Counted from the first letter of the stretch, positions 24,524 through 36,522 are shown. The stretch: 64,000 nt of DNA from Hemibagrus wyckioides (GCF_019097595.1 NC_080729.1:1551917-1615916); one strand, 5' to 3'. Notes: generated by a model not told the origin, from the letters alone. Program-made: numbers and translations.

Positions 24524-27500
24524 TTTAGAGGATCTTATGCTTTTAATGATTCAACAATTTACTTTTGATTAATTTTTAAGTTTAAAATAACAACTGACGA
24601 AAAAATAGATTTTTTTAACAATTCAGAAAAATATCTACTTATCTATCTTTACTTAAAAATGTACACATATTTAAGTAATATTTAAAATCTTTTTAAAAAT
24701 AAATAAATAAATAAGTTGATTAATTAATTAAAGTTCTCACCTTATTATTTTTATTATTGTATATATATATATATTTTTTTTTTAAATATTTATTTTCTAA
24801 CATTTAATAAACCAAACTAAGTATATATTTCAACCAAATCAATAATAATTATTATATTAATAATATTAATTATTATTTAATGATATTAATATTTAATATT
24901 AATATTAAATTAATTATTTAATAATTTCTCCCTTCCTCTCTTTTTTATATATTTATTGATTTAACAAAAATGTATTCAATTTTTTTTAATTTGCTCTACA
25001 GTGCTAGTCATTATAGAGTACAGGTCAGTTCAGGTTCGGTTGTTATCAGCTCAGTAAAGTGACCCCTCCTGCAGAGAACGCTTATATATGCACTCTGTCC
25101 TGCACACCAGTGAGAAGACGATTATAATATTTCCTGATTGCATATGAAAATGCATGCGTACTGCAAACTATTTTATTTCCTCCACTTTACTAAATAAATA
25201 AATATAATTATGTTCCTTGTCCAGGTCCTGATAAATGGGCTGACCACTTCCCCATTGCTAACGGACCCCGGCAGTCTCCCATTAACATCATCCCGAGCCA
25301 GGCCCAGTTCGACTCTTCTCTCAAGCCGCTCAAGATCCATTACGATCCGTCTACGTCCAAAGACATCATGAACAATGGCCATTCATTTCAAGTCAACTTC
25401 CTGGACGAGGACGACAGCACAAGTTAGTGCATCGGTCACTTGGTTACTCTGTAGTGCAACAAATCCATGTCAGGTCATTTTCAGTCACCGTCACTGTGAA
25501 GACTCATGCTGTGAAGACTCTCTAAACAAATGACAGCAAGGAATTTCTGAGCTACTAAAATTTTGATTACAGAAATTCCCCCTGAGACAGGCGTAGCAGG
25601 GTCTGTTTATTATTTCTCTTTAATATAGGGTTTGTCTTATTAACTTTTAAGAGAGAGGCTGAGGAGAGAATGACATTTTATAGCTCCCGTGACCTCAGGA
25701 AAAGCTCTGAGACTGAAGACTCCTTTCATAAATGTGCAGAAAACGTCCATATGAGCATTCAGTAATAAACCACCTGGTCTTTGATGATTTTCCTACAGCA
25801 GCACCACACACGGTTTTATTCCTCATAATTAGAGCTACATATTTAAAAGAGGTGTAGGTTTGACTTGCTCTTTGTATCCATGGTAACGCAGTAGCTTTAA
25901 CAGGTCGAGTGCTACTTTGAGCTGGTCATCATCAGGCTCTTAGCTTTAGTGATATTATGGGATGGAGAAGAGATTCAGGATGTGCTGGTGGTCACGCCAC
26001 ACTGCCCATGAATGCCCTGAGAACGTTATGTAAAGTTTTTACACTCTGAAGAAGGAAAATAATTAAATGCCCTCCATCCATAATGTCTTAGCGATTTCTG
26101 ATGTTTATGGTCCAAAGAAATTTCTAGTCACAGAGTGAGGTTTAATTCCAGTCGCTGGATATTGTGTCTGGAGTCGCGGCTCTGCAGGAAGTGTGTCAGT
26201 GCGTGAAGAGAGAGATAACGTGTTCTGTCTCTTGGGGAAAACAAAGCCTTCCTGCTGAAGTGTTTAGAGTTCTGCACTTTGTTTAGCTTCAAGTGACCTT
26301 TAATCCAAATGATGTGGCAATAAAACAAATAATAAAGCAAAAAACAAACCAACATGACAACATACTCCTTTACATCATGTGTGTGCAGTGTATACTGTAG
26401 CATCCTGACTGTAAATTGTGTGTGTGTGTGTGTGTGTAGTTCTGACTGGTGGACCCGTCACTGGCACCTACAGACTGACTCAGTTCCACTGCCACTGGGG
26501 TGCGAGTGACGACAAAGGGTCCGAGCACACCGTCGATGGCATCAAATACCCCTGTGAGGTAACACAATGTCCAGCACACACTGACCACGCCCACTCACTC
26601 CTTTAGATACTCGGACCACACCCACTCTGTGCTTTAGATATATTTAGTTATTCTGATTACTCACGTCTCACCTGAAGATCTTCTGACCACAATTACTGTT
26701 TCCTTTGGATATTCCTCCTGTAGAAACTCTGACCACTCCCACCTTTTCCTGTAGATATTCTGACCACTCCCGCATCTCCTTTAGGTTCTCTGACCACTCC
26801 CACATACTCCTATAGAATCTCTGACCACTCCCACCTTCTCCTGTAGTTTCTCTGACCACTCCCACATTTTCCTTTTGATATTCTTTTGCTTTTGCGGACA
26901 CTCTGACCGCCCTCACCATCTGTAGAAACTCTGAGCATGAGAACAGTGACCGTGGGACCTTTTCTTCAGATACAGTGTTTTCTCTTTCTTCTTCTTCTGC
27001 TCTGAGTCATGGCACCACAGATGGTTTCACCTTGAACCTCAGGAACCGCAATTTTACATCTCTCTTCATCTCGCTCTGTGTTTTTTTTTTTTTGCCCTCA
27101 GCTTCATCTGGTGCACTGGAACACCAAGTATGCAAACTTTGGTGAGGCCGTGGACAAACCAGATGGCTTGGCGGTTATCGGAGTTTTTCTGAAGGTCAGA
27201 CTTTTATCCCTAGCACCACACCTCAGTTGATTCTCCTGAAGTTTCTAGATTCAGACATAACTCTTTTCCTCTTCCTTCACCTCAGATTGGTTCTGCCAAT
27301 CCCCGACTGCAGAAAGTTCTGGATACCTTCGATGCCATCAAAGCAAAGGTGACTCTCCGTTGATTCCTTAATTCTTTGCTGTTTCTTAGCTCATAAATAC
27401 GACGTTGGGTGACTTTTCTTTTCTCTAAATTTCCTCAGGGTCACCAAACCACTTTCAAGAACTTTGACCCCAAGAACCTGTTGCCTGCCTCCCTGAATTT

Positions 27501-28858
27501 TTGGACGTATGAAGGTTCTCTCACCACACCACCTCTGTTTGAGAGCGTGACCTGGATCGTCCTCAGAGACCCGATTAGCGTGAGCTCTGCCCAGGTATGC
27601 AGTTTATCTAGCCAGAATAAATAATTCAGACAACAGTTAACAGTTGATAAGCTAACAGCTAACAGCGCCATGATAGAAACAGATACCCAAGTAAAAAAAC
27701 ATAGCTTGGGTTTATTTAAGCTAAATTTGCTAAATAGTGTGAACTGATGCTAGTTTTAGCTATAACTAAATTTTAAAATTTTAATTTTAATTTTAAAAAC
27801 TAGCTTTCTTTACTTTTTAAAGTACTTCAAAGATTAGTGTTTACATTTTGACGTCAATCTAGTGCAGTTTTAGTTGCATATTTTTAGGTTTTTCGCACAA
27901 TTCATGCTAATCCAAAACGTACAAGCAGTTAGCATGATACCACGTTCCACTCTGAGGCAACACACCTGAAACTGTTGAGCCGTAGAATTTTCACTTCTCT
28001 GATTTATTAAGCAATTAATATTCATAAGTTCACAGCTTATATTAATATTTACACAACTAGCATGAGTGGCCTTGAAGTAAACGTCCGTGCCTGAAAGGAA
28101 AAAAAAACAGGGAGGGTCTGTGAGTAGTGTTTAATGAGATTAGATTATCTACACTAACACTCCTCGAAGCTAGCGTTAGCGTCACATATGAAAAGGCTGA
28201 GTGTGGTAGCTGAACCGATACCATCTCTTCACACCTCATGTCTTTTATTTTTCTTCTCTCAGTAACCACTAGCCATCTGGTAGCACTGGTTTTTCCTAGA
28301 ACATTCTCTCTCACTCAGACGCTGAAGAACATCCTCAGTTAAGGTGTGTTCTCCTCAGTCCTACAGGTCTCACCCAAATAACCTGCAATTTCTAACTAAG
28401 TTAATTTTAAACGTAGTGCAGCGTGAGGTTAAAGTGACTGCAGAGCACTGTGGCACACACAGGAAGTCAGTCAGGGTGCATCTGGTGCAGACAGGAAGTG
28501 GCAATGGGCTCAAGTTTGCTCTAAGTTTAATCTTCTCCCACAAACCCTGGGTGAAGTAAAGGTCCACATGTGGTATGGGAGTGAATGTGTGTCAAAGGTC
28601 AAGCTGAGAATGGCTAACAGGAGTAGAGAAGCGCCGCGTGACGTTAAGATTACACACAACCCGTTCTTCGCTGTCAGGTGGCTGTGCATGTTGGTACATG
28701 TAGTCATTTGTAGACAACATTTCTTTTTCTTTCTTTAGATGGAGAAATTCCGCAAGCTGTTGTTCAGCTCAGAGGAAGAACATCCTCGCTGTATGTGCGA
28801 TAACTACAGACCGCCTCAACCCGTAAAAGGACGCAAAGTTCGCACCAACTTTAAATAA
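24300..28858 (+). CDS. cahz: cytosolic alpha-carbonic anhydrase (CA1/CA2-like), seven exons
   Basis: It reversibly hydrates CO2 to bicarbonate and a proton with an active-site zinc. Coding exons: 24300-24333, 25225-25422, 26440-26558, 27102-27194, 27286-27348, 27439-27594, 28739-28858. Every intron is GT-AG and the joined frame is 260 codons plus stop, the usual length of cytosolic CA I/II. No signal peptide or membrane segment is present. Zinc ligands His94 and His96 (QFHCHWG) and His119 (ELHLVHW) are present, as are proton-shuttle His64 (NNGHSF), Glu106 (GSEH) and the Thr-Thr pair in GSLTTPPL at residues 198-199. Residue 95 is Cys where CA II-type enzymes normally have Phe. The start is the first ATG after the TATA box and gives the family N-terminus MSHHWGY. 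It most resembles the fish blood/cytosolic clade (cahz, ca2); the exact paralogue is not certain. Confidence 0.93.
24485..24525. repeat. (TTA)n tract in carbonic anhydrase intron 1
   Basis: About 13 TTA units. The intron from here to about 25000 is very AT-rich. Confidence 0.85.
26417..26439 (+). promoter_or_regulatory. 3' splice site of carbonic anhydrase exon 3, built on (TG)n
   Basis: Intron 2 ends in about ten TG repeats directly followed by the acceptor AG at 26438-26439. The normal pyrimidine tract is absent. GU-repeats next to an acceptor are known to bind TDP-43 and reduce exon inclusion in human CFTR exon 9, so repeat length might tune inclusion of exon 3, which carries His94, His96 and Glu106. 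Confidence 0.7.
26565..26935. repeat. ~31-bp minisatellite in carbonic anhydrase intron 3
   Basis: Diverged tandem units of roughly 31 bp carry CTGACCACTCCCAC followed by a pyrimidine stretch ending in TGTAG, TTTAG or TATAG. The latter resemble splice acceptors, so the array holds several decoy 3' splice sites between exon 3 and exon 4 (true acceptor at 27100-27101). Confidence 0.8.
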
Positions 28859-29563
28859 ACCCCAGAAAGCGCCCCTGACTCCGCCCACTCGACGCACCTC
28901 GGCCAATCGCATCGCTTCTTTTCCTTCTGTCCTTTTTGAACTCTTGAGATCATGCTTATATTTTGCTATATTTTGTTCTATATTTTCTATATCCTATAAT
29001 CCTATATTTTGCTAGGGTTCATTTGAATAATTGACTCTCTTTTCGATAACACAATGTTATGAATCAGTTCTTTAAATCGACTCATTTGTGCCAGTTGATT
29101 TGATTCAAATGAACCGACTGCCTTACTGGGTGGACTGAAAAATGAATCATTGAATGAATCATTTGAACCGAAGTCGGTTCATTCGAATTCTACTTGGCTG
29201 TACAAAGTATAAAGGTGTATAAATCAGTGGGTTTAAATCTTTAAAACAAATTTAGCAACTGAAATGAAAAGAAATGAACTGCTTTCTAAATTTCTAATTT
29301 TCTAAATTTTGGAGAAAAAAAACATTTGAATTGAAAATACCCGATTGAGTCAATTGGTTAATTGAGTTACTTGGTTAATCTATTCAAATGATTTGTTACA
29401 ACCGGTTACATGTAAAACCAATGACCATATTGTATCAATTATTCATATTTTATTTCATTTTTAATTATAAATTGTTTACCTATTCAGACCTCCATGCTAG
29501 GAAAGAGATATTAATGCTCAATGTTCCCATTAATTTAAGTTTCCATTTCTCCTGATCTAATGG

Positions 29564-29605
<42 letters not shown>

Positions 29606-29793
29606 TTACAGTATATATATTTTAGGTTGAGATGTGTGAAATGTTCAGGGTGCAGAGCAGAGTGAAGAAGAAACCTTCTAGTGAAGCACTTTTTTCTTTC
29701 AGAAGCAGCTATAGAGAAAACCTAGAAAAAAAAATATTGTTTATAAAAAATATATCTATTGTTTTATCAGAAGGATGAATTCTTATAAATAAA
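28859..29793 (+). other. 3' UTR of the carbonic anhydrase gene
   Basis: From the stop codon to the poly(A) signal AATAAA at 29788-29793 is about 930 bases. It includes GAATC-rich words and a (TTA)n tract at 29568-29605. An earlier AATAAA-like word overlaps the stop codon (28855-28859) and is unlikely to be used. Confidence 0.6.
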
Positions 29794-30470
29794 GCTTTAA
29801 TATATTTAAAGATAAAGATTTAAAGACTTTGTTGAGTGTGATTTATTGAAGCTAGAACAATCTGGTGTCTTTTGTGCAGCTGAACTGAAAGGAATCATTA
29901 GTGTCGTTATTGAAATAATGACATGTTTTGTTTTCACCTGCTTATTCTTTTATTCAGACTAACCTTTAGTTTCTTACTACATGTACTACACATACTACTA
30001 GCTACTGACATGACATGAAAATATCCTCAGGCTATTTTTACCATTATCTCACTCCAGGCCTGGTGTTTTTTTAATGAATTGAATGCTGAATTGACTCATT
30101 TGAACAAACTCTTTTGAATTTGTCCAAACAAATCAGTTGCTCATTTGAATTCTTCAGAAATACAAAATAAAATAAAACTCACTGAATGACAAATTGACTC
30201 ATTTAAACACCCTTGTCTAAACTGGTCAAAATGAATCAGATGCTTTATTTGAATTCTTAAATAATGCTAAATGATATAAATGCTTTGAATGACAGATTGA
30301 CTCATTTGTGGCTCAGTTGAATCAGTTGCTGTATTATAATTCTGAACTCATTTAAAATTTGAATCATGAGTTGACTCCTTTGATTCATTTGAACAAACCC
30401 AATCTCAGTGAATCATTAATTGTATTTGAACTCTGAACCAGAAGAAATCTAAAATGACACGAATCATTTG
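29030..30470. repeat. degenerate GAATCA/ATTTGAA-rich domain
   Basis: Words such as GAATCATTTGAA, TTGACTCATTTGAAC and GAATCAGTTGC recur irregularly, starting in the carbonic anhydrase 3' UTR and running past the poly(A) signal. No coding potential. Confidence 0.5.
29788..29793 (+). terminator. poly(A) signal of the carbonic anhydrase gene
   Basis: Canonical AATAAA, followed within about 50 bases by a T/GT-rich stretch (TTTGTTGAGTGTG), as expected for cleavage and polyadenylation. Confidence 0.6.
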
Positions 30471-31008
30471 GAGTCTGTGCATCAGCTCATTAGGGAACAT
30501 CAACAATCCCATTACGTCAATCATTCTGTTTCTGAAATGCGCGTTGATTTAAACAGTGAACTCACCCCAGGCCTTTCACCTTTGTTTGCTCTGTTTGCTC
30601 AGTGCGCTCATTACAGAACAAGGGATTATGAAAGACGTTTCTTTCATTAGGTGTTGGCAGACGGTTCTGGGTGCCATGTGTCCACTTCTCAGTACTGCTT
30701 TGACACATGGCTTGCGTAGGGAGTGTGTGTGTGATTGTGGTGTTTGTCCTTTTTGAGGTCTCTGGCAGCTTTGCGTACTCTGAGCATGAATAGATTTAGT
30801 CAGTGGAGTTATGACGGAATGAGACACAGCGAGAACACTGGGTCTGAAAAACAAAAAACAAAAACAAAATGTTGTGCTTTGTTTGCACATTTGGAGACGG
30901 AACGCAAAGGTTTGCACACAAAAATCTGGCCTAAAGTGTGTACACTTTTATCTCCTCTGCCTCAGAAGACTTTACTTCTGAGAGTTTGAACATTTCAATA
31001 CAATAACC
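30471..31008. other. gene-free stretch
   Basis: No convincing exon or repeat. Small frames on both strands overlap without recognisable domains. Confidence 0.45.
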
Positions 31009-31348
31009 ATCCCTCCATCCATTTTCTATACCTGCTTTATTCCTAATTAGAGTTACAGGGGTCTACAGGGGTCTGCTGGAGCCTATCCCAGTCACCAGTC
31101 CATCACAGGGCCACACATATAGACAGACAACCACACACACTCACACTCACTCCTATGGGCAATTTAGAATTACCAATCAACCTAATGTACATGTTTTTGG
31201 ACTGTGGGAGGAAACCGGAGTACCCTGAGTAAACCCATGCACAGGGAGAACATGCAAACTCCACACAGAAAGGCCTCTGCCTGTTTGAACCCGGGATTCC
31301 AACCCAGGACCTTCTTGCTGTGAGGCAACAGTGCTGACCACTAAAGCT
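31009..31348 (-). mobile_element. tRNA-derived SINE, family A, copy 2
   Basis: Reading the minus strand, GTGGTCAGCACTGTTGCCTC and a B-box-like GGTTGGAATCC form the tRNA head. The body includes GGGTTTACTCAGGGTACTCC and CCTGTGATGGACTGG, ending in TAGGAATAAAGCAGG. It matches the copy at 22.2 kb at both ends but is about 115 bp longer in the middle, so it is closer to full length. Confidence 0.8.
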
Positions 31349-32021
31349 TCAATACAATATTTTCAGTCAAATTCAACAAAATGAACATGACCAGGTCAGT
31401 ACATGCTTTCACTCTTGCTAATAAAATAATTGCCCTAAACCTGTTACTACAGTGTAAGAAGATCCCTAGCCTATAGAGGCCAAGAGCTACAGACATGTCA
31501 GTCTTTATTCTCTGAGCCACATGTTTTAGATCCTGAGAAGTCTCCTATTCAGAGTTCCATAAAAGAAAGAATGTGTAATTAAGTTGTGCCTATGCTGCAG
31601 GCGAGTGCAATCAGCCTACATGCACAGCTCAGTCTTACCCTCTGGTTACAGAGGAGAGAAATTAGAGGGCAGGCAGACAGAGAGGAATGAGATGGGACAA
31701 GGAGAAGTGACGATAAAAAGAGATGGAGGCAGACAGGAGACGAGGAAATGAGGTAGTGAGGTGTATCAGGAAGTTAAGCCTCCTCTCTTGCTGCTACGGC
31801 TACTTGGAGCATTCATGATATTAAAATAGCAACATTAATGAAAATGGTAAGAATATTCATTTGGAAAGCTGCTTACAGACTGAAATACACCTTCACAAGG
31901 AAGTAAAAACACAACCATTCATTTATTTACTCCATTTCATGCAAAGTTCATGAAAAACTTTTCAAAACGTCTGCTTATTCAATACAATACACTTTTTAAA
32001 TGCAATGTCATCACATATATA
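31349..32021. other. gene-free stretch
   Basis: No gene. About 31560-31800 is purine-rich (AGAGGAGAGAAATTAGAGGG) but otherwise unremarkable. Confidence 0.4.
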
Positions 32022-32291
32022 TGATCAGGCATAACATTATGTCCACCTGCCTAATATTGTGCCGGTCCCCCTTTTGCTGCCCAAAAAGCCCTGACCCGTC
32101 CTGCACTGTGTATTCTGACCCCTTTCTATCAGAACCAGCATTAATTTCTTCAGCAGTTTGAGCAACAGTAACACATCAACTTTGAGGACAAAATATTGAC
32201 TTGCTGCCTAATATATCCCACCCACTAACAGGTGCCATGATGAGGAGATACTCAGTCTTATTCACTTCACCTCTCACTGCTCACAGTGTTT
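32022..32291 (-). mobile_element. Tc1-like internally deleted copy
   Basis: The left part begins ATGATCAGGCATAACATTAT and continues GTCCACCTGCCTAATATTGT, the same terminal repeat as at 11.69 kb. The right part holds ACTAACAGGTGCCATGATGA and CTCACTGCTCACAGTGTT, the opposite end in reverse complement. Between them only a small coding remnant (CTGACCCCTTTCTATCAGAA) survives. About 270 bp in all: a MITE-sized derivative. The right terminus is lost into a (TA)n run. Confidence 0.75.
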
Positions 32292-33473
32292 TATATATAT
32301 ATACACCCTCTGAGCTGTATATTCAGAGTAGAGATTTAACAGTTCAATCTGTCTGCAGGTTGACTAATCTGAAGGGAATCTGGATAACATTTTGAATAGT
32401 TAGGATAAAAATGAAGCTATTATTTATTAATAAATCTGTGTCACTGTTATCAAACCTTTATAACTGATTCCTCAGAGGAGACAAAGTGCTTTTGCAGAGT
32501 CACAGGAACACAGTTGCTGAAAGCAACAGGAAACATGTTGAGGAAATAAAAGCTGCTGCCATTAGGCTGCTCTTTTGTTCAAACACACAAATATTCTTTG
32601 TGTAATTTGTCTTCTAATTTAAGCAGCTATGGATTAAAAATCCTTCACCTGAACACACACACACACACACCTCTACAAAGCAGCTTAGCATCATATAACA
32701 AACTGAAAAAAAGACATAGACGTAAGTAAAGCTGTGAAGCTGATCCACCTTAATGGGCCTGTAGCTTATTATTATTAGCGACTAGCTGTAGCGAAGCTTA
32801 GTGTTGAGTTATAGGATTTCCAGACACTCACGCACTCAAAAAATCATTAAAATGCTGCTTTTGGGGGTGGACTCATTAGTGATTAGCTGTAACGTTAAGG
32901 TTTTTCCTACTGTAATGGTTTGAACTGCAGGAATTGCAGACCCCAATAAAACAACAACAACAGCAACAACAACAAAACACATTTAAATGCATGTTTTTGT
33001 GCTTTCTTGTTCATCAGCTTAGAAAGAGCTAAAGTTTCGGTCTCAGTCACAGTTAGCGTCATGTCTTAGCATCAAACTAAAAGAAAGGTTAGCAAAGTAA
33101 ACTAGCAGCCAAGCAGCACAGTCTGAACCGAACCGAAAGTTTTACAGAAACAGCCAGCGATAATGTTTACATTTTTATTTTTTGTACAAAAGCTTTAGCA
33201 GAACAGTGGGCGAGTCTCAAGGCTGCGAGCTCGCTGATAAGCAGCGTGATAAGAGCTGGGTGTGTGACCCCGAGTGTACAATTATGCAACACCCAGTGCA
33301 CAAACACACAGGCTTTCATTCTTTTCTTGTCCCTTTTTAAAATAATGGCATGACAAAAAAAAAACAAACAAAACGTGTAATCAGCTAGCTCTTACACCTC
33401 AACTGCTGTAAGATTTCTATGAAATATGGACTTATGGCTAAATTTCTAGTCTAATTTAATCTGTTTGTATTAA
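32292..33473. other. gene-free stretch
   Basis: No gene or mobile element recognised. A short (AC)n lies at about 32657-32671. Confidence 0.45.
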
Positions 33474-34016
33474 CACTATATTGCCAAAAGTGTTGGGACA
33501 CCCCTCCAAATCATTGAGTTCAGGTGTTGTTTTTCAGGGGTTGGGCTCGGCCCATTAGTTCCAGTGAAAGGAACTCTTAATGCTTCAGCTTCATACCAAG
33601 ACATTTTGGACAATTTCATGCTCTTTGTGGGAACAGTTTGGGGATGACCCCTTCCTGTTCCAACATGACTGCACACCAGTGACCAAAGCAAGGTCCATAA
33701 AGACATGGATGAGTGAGTTTGGTGTGGAGGAACTTGACTGGCCTGCACAGAGTCCTGACCTCAACCCCATAGAACACCTTTGGGATGAATTAGAGTGGAG
33801 ACTGTGAGCCAGACCTTCTCGTCCAACATCAGTGCCTGACCTCACAAATGTGCTTCTAGAGGAATGGTCAAAAATTCCCGTAAACACACTCCTAAACCTT
33901 GTGGAAAGCCTTCCCAGAAGAGTTGAAGCTTTTCTAGGTGCAAAGGGTGGGACAACTCCATATTACATTCATGTGCAGGTAAAGGCAGACGTCCCAAAAC
34001 ATTTGGCAATGCAGTG
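33474..34016 (+). mobile_element. Tc1-like DD34E element, internally deleted
   Basis: Begins CACTATATTGCCAAAAGTGT and ends ACATTTGGCAATGCAGTG next to a TA, so both inverted ends remain. After about 60 bp the left end jumps to transposase sequence matching residue about 200 onward of the intact copies at 38 and 48 kb, so the DNA-binding half is gone. The remaining frame is broken by an in-frame TGA after EWRL. It encodes HDCTPVTKA and [10 protein letters not shown], which keep the second D and the E of the triad. Its ends differ from the intact copies, so it is a sister subfamily. Confidence 0.85.
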
Positions 34017-34659
34017 TATCTGTTGCATCACAAAGCGTACTTCCAGTTAAACCACTCCCTTGAAAGTGGAGTTAGTAATAAATTCACTGACAGGTTATAA
34101 ATCAGTAAACTTTCATGGCCCTTCATCAGATGAAATCAAGAAGCTCAGAAACATCCTAAAATTCTAGTTTGGATGTTTGAGACAGTAATTATTCCTGTTG
34201 GATTTGAAGGCAGTGTTAATTGCAATGCTAACAGCGCATTATGGGAAATGACTGACGGCAAATATCTCATGTCTTTAAAGAGTTTGATGTTCTGTGTTTC
34301 TGAAATAGCTGCAGGTAGGAACATTATTTAAACATGACTAGCACTGTAGTGAATCCGCCCGTAGAATTTCTCGTTATAGGTGACGTTACTCCTACACCCG
34401 ATTGCAACTCTGACCTCAAACTGCCTTTGAGGGTTCATAGATGTCTACTTCTCGACCAACTAACAGCACATCTTGTGTTTCTTTCTTTAACCAACACCTT
34501 ACTTCTGAGTAAATGTGCTCTGTAATTAATCGCGTGACTGTACAGACCTGAAGAATGAGTTGTGTGAGAGAGAGAGTCTGTGTGTCTGTGTCTGTGTGTG
34601 TGTGCTCTTTTCACGTTTCTCATCGTATCTTCTCAGTGCTGCTCAGACGGATATCTCCA
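34017..34659. other. gene-free stretch
   Basis: A (TG)n patch lies at about 34575-34605. No exon-like frame. Confidence 0.4.
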
Positions 34660-35000
34660 GGGGTGATTTTAATGCATGAGGAGGAGATAAATGAGGAGGT
34701 ACAGGAGAAAGAGGTAAAAGATTAGAGGGGGCTAAAGAAGGATTAGGAGGAGGTAAAGGAGGAAGAGGAGGAAGAAGAGGTAAAGAAGGAGATGGTGGAG
34801 GAGGTAAAGACAGGAGGAGGTAAATGAGGAGGTAAAAGAGGAAGAGGTAAAGCATTAGGAGGTGGTAAAGAAAGATTAGGAGAAAGAGGATGTAAAGAAG
34901 GATTAGGAGGCGGTAAAGGAGGATTAGGAGGATGTAAAGAAAGATGAGAAGGAGGTAAATAAGGAGGTACAGGAGGAAGAGGTGAAGGATTAGAAGGAAG
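34660..35000. repeat. purine-rich GAGGAGGTAAAG minisatellite
   Basis: Irregular units around GGAGGTAAAGGAGGA and GATTAGGAGGA fill the segment. The long leucine-rich minus-strand frame across it is a consequence of this composition. It directly adjoins the exon-like segment at 35.04 kb. Confidence 0.85.
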
Positions 35001-35037
35001 TAAAGATGACTCACATGGAGTTCATGACACCAGCTAC

Positions 35038-35140
35038 CTCTCAGGTTGTGCATGTTGTCGAGGAACTGCTGAAACTCATCCTTCTGGTTGTTCTGTTTAT
35101 TCTGGAACGTGTTCACTCGCTCCCACGTGATGTTACTCAT
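35038..35140 (-). CDS. exon-like segment, possible first coding exon of an unknown gene
   Basis: On the minus strand an ATG at 35140 opens 34 codons plus one base, ending at a splice donor AGAG/GTAGC (exon side 35038). The peptide begins MSNITWERVNTF and continues with the polar, Q/N-rich, helix-like stretch DEFQQFLDNMHNL. It has none of the low complexity of its surroundings. I do not recognise the family, and no partner exons were found further left. The real frame could extend upstream of the ATG. If real, it belongs to a gene running toward the carbonic anhydrase gene. Confidence 0.35.
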
Positions 35141-36235
35141 GTTTCAGCAGTGTTCATTAACACACTCACTTTTTTAGATTACATTATATATGTGTGAATC
35201 ACGGCATCACACAAGTGACAACACACACAAAGGAAATCTTTTTTTTTTAAACTCGAGTTGAACTCTGATGAACTCTCTGAACGCTGATGGCTCCGTGTAG
35301 ATGTTCTTTAGCGTAATAGAACCATTAACCATCCAAAAATAATCTTTTCCTCAGAGTAGGAGGAGTTTTTTTAACTACAGAGTTTGCTCAGCAGCTAGCA
35401 GAGGTATATTATAATATGGCACAATTATTAGCTGAGTAGGGACACGTCGGTGAGCATCATGCATTTGATTTCATTTCATTTGTGTAATTTATACTGAATA
35501 TTATGGTAACAATAGCACTAGTGTATTATATAATTCAGAATATCTTCTGTTTCTGAAAGAAAACAAACTTCTGATCATGAACTTTCAGACTAAAGTTGGA
35601 AAAAAGAGCTCTTTTTCGAGAGTTTAGTTTGAATGCAGCGAGCTAGTGGAGAGTAAATGTGGGCGGAGCTTGCCGTATCAGTTTAGCAGGCATTTCCTGT
35701 TCATAAAACTCCACAGACTCTGTAGAGGTTCAGCTTGTGAGAGAACGTGAGATATTTGAGATGTTTGTCGTACTCAGATCAGGTATCTCTAGCTAGCATC
35801 TCGAGCTGATCGAGCTACACAGAAGGACAACATTTCTTCTTATCAGCTAATTTGCTAATTAGTTAATTAATGTGAATAGTTAACTAGCTAGTGAAGAAAT
35901 AAATACACTGCATTTTTGTATTATGTTTTTATATTTTTAATAATCCTTGGAAATTTTATTTCAACTTATTATTAAAATATTATTAGGCACTTATTAAAAT
36001 TATATATAAAAATTGAAATTATATTTAATTTTTATAACATATTTGCCTTAGCTCCAGTGCTAACATCATGCCTCATTATTATATCTGAGTGTTTATAAAA
36101 AAACTAATGATTAAATCATCTCTGTCCTGCTGTTTACTCTCTCAGCTCTCTGGGTTATGATGACCTCCGCGCTCTCTCTCTCTTCTCTGTCTTTCTCTCT
36201 CTCTCTCTGTTTCTCTCTCTCTCTCTCCCTCTCTC

Positions 36236-36266
<31 letters not shown>

Positions 36267-36522
36267 GAGATCACAGGCATGTGGGTGGAGGTGGGTGGGG
36301 TTTCTTTCTGCTCTAATCATGACTTTGCACCTGGCCTTAGCACCTTGTTGCCCACCCTGTTGACCCAGATGACATGCCCCCGGGGGCAGATGCTCACAGA
36401 CTCTACCACCAGGACATCAAGATGGCTGGTACGACTGCCATGTTGGATTTTCTACCTACTGAGAATCAGAGATCCTGAATATCTCATTCCTGGGGTTAGA
36501 GGAACTCCAGGAGGAACTGGTT
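35141..36522. other. gene-free stretch with (CT)n
   Basis: A (CT)n-rich tract spans about 36170-36266. The rest is AT-rich. About 36280-36520 is repeat-free and GC-balanced but has no clear splice-bounded frame. Confidence 0.45.

Noticed and set aside
28855..28860. AATAAA overlapping the carbonic anhydrase stop codon as poly(A) signal
   Set aside because: It would leave no 3' UTR; the AATAAA at 29788 with GT-rich sequence after it is a better fit.
33474..34016. A coding transposase
   Set aside because: The DNA-binding half is deleted and the frame has a stop; listed as a defective element.
34643..35140. 165-codon minus-strand frame rich in Leu and Pro
   Set aside because: Beyond the first 34 codons it runs through a purine minisatellite and past a splice donor; only the first part is kept as an exon candidate.
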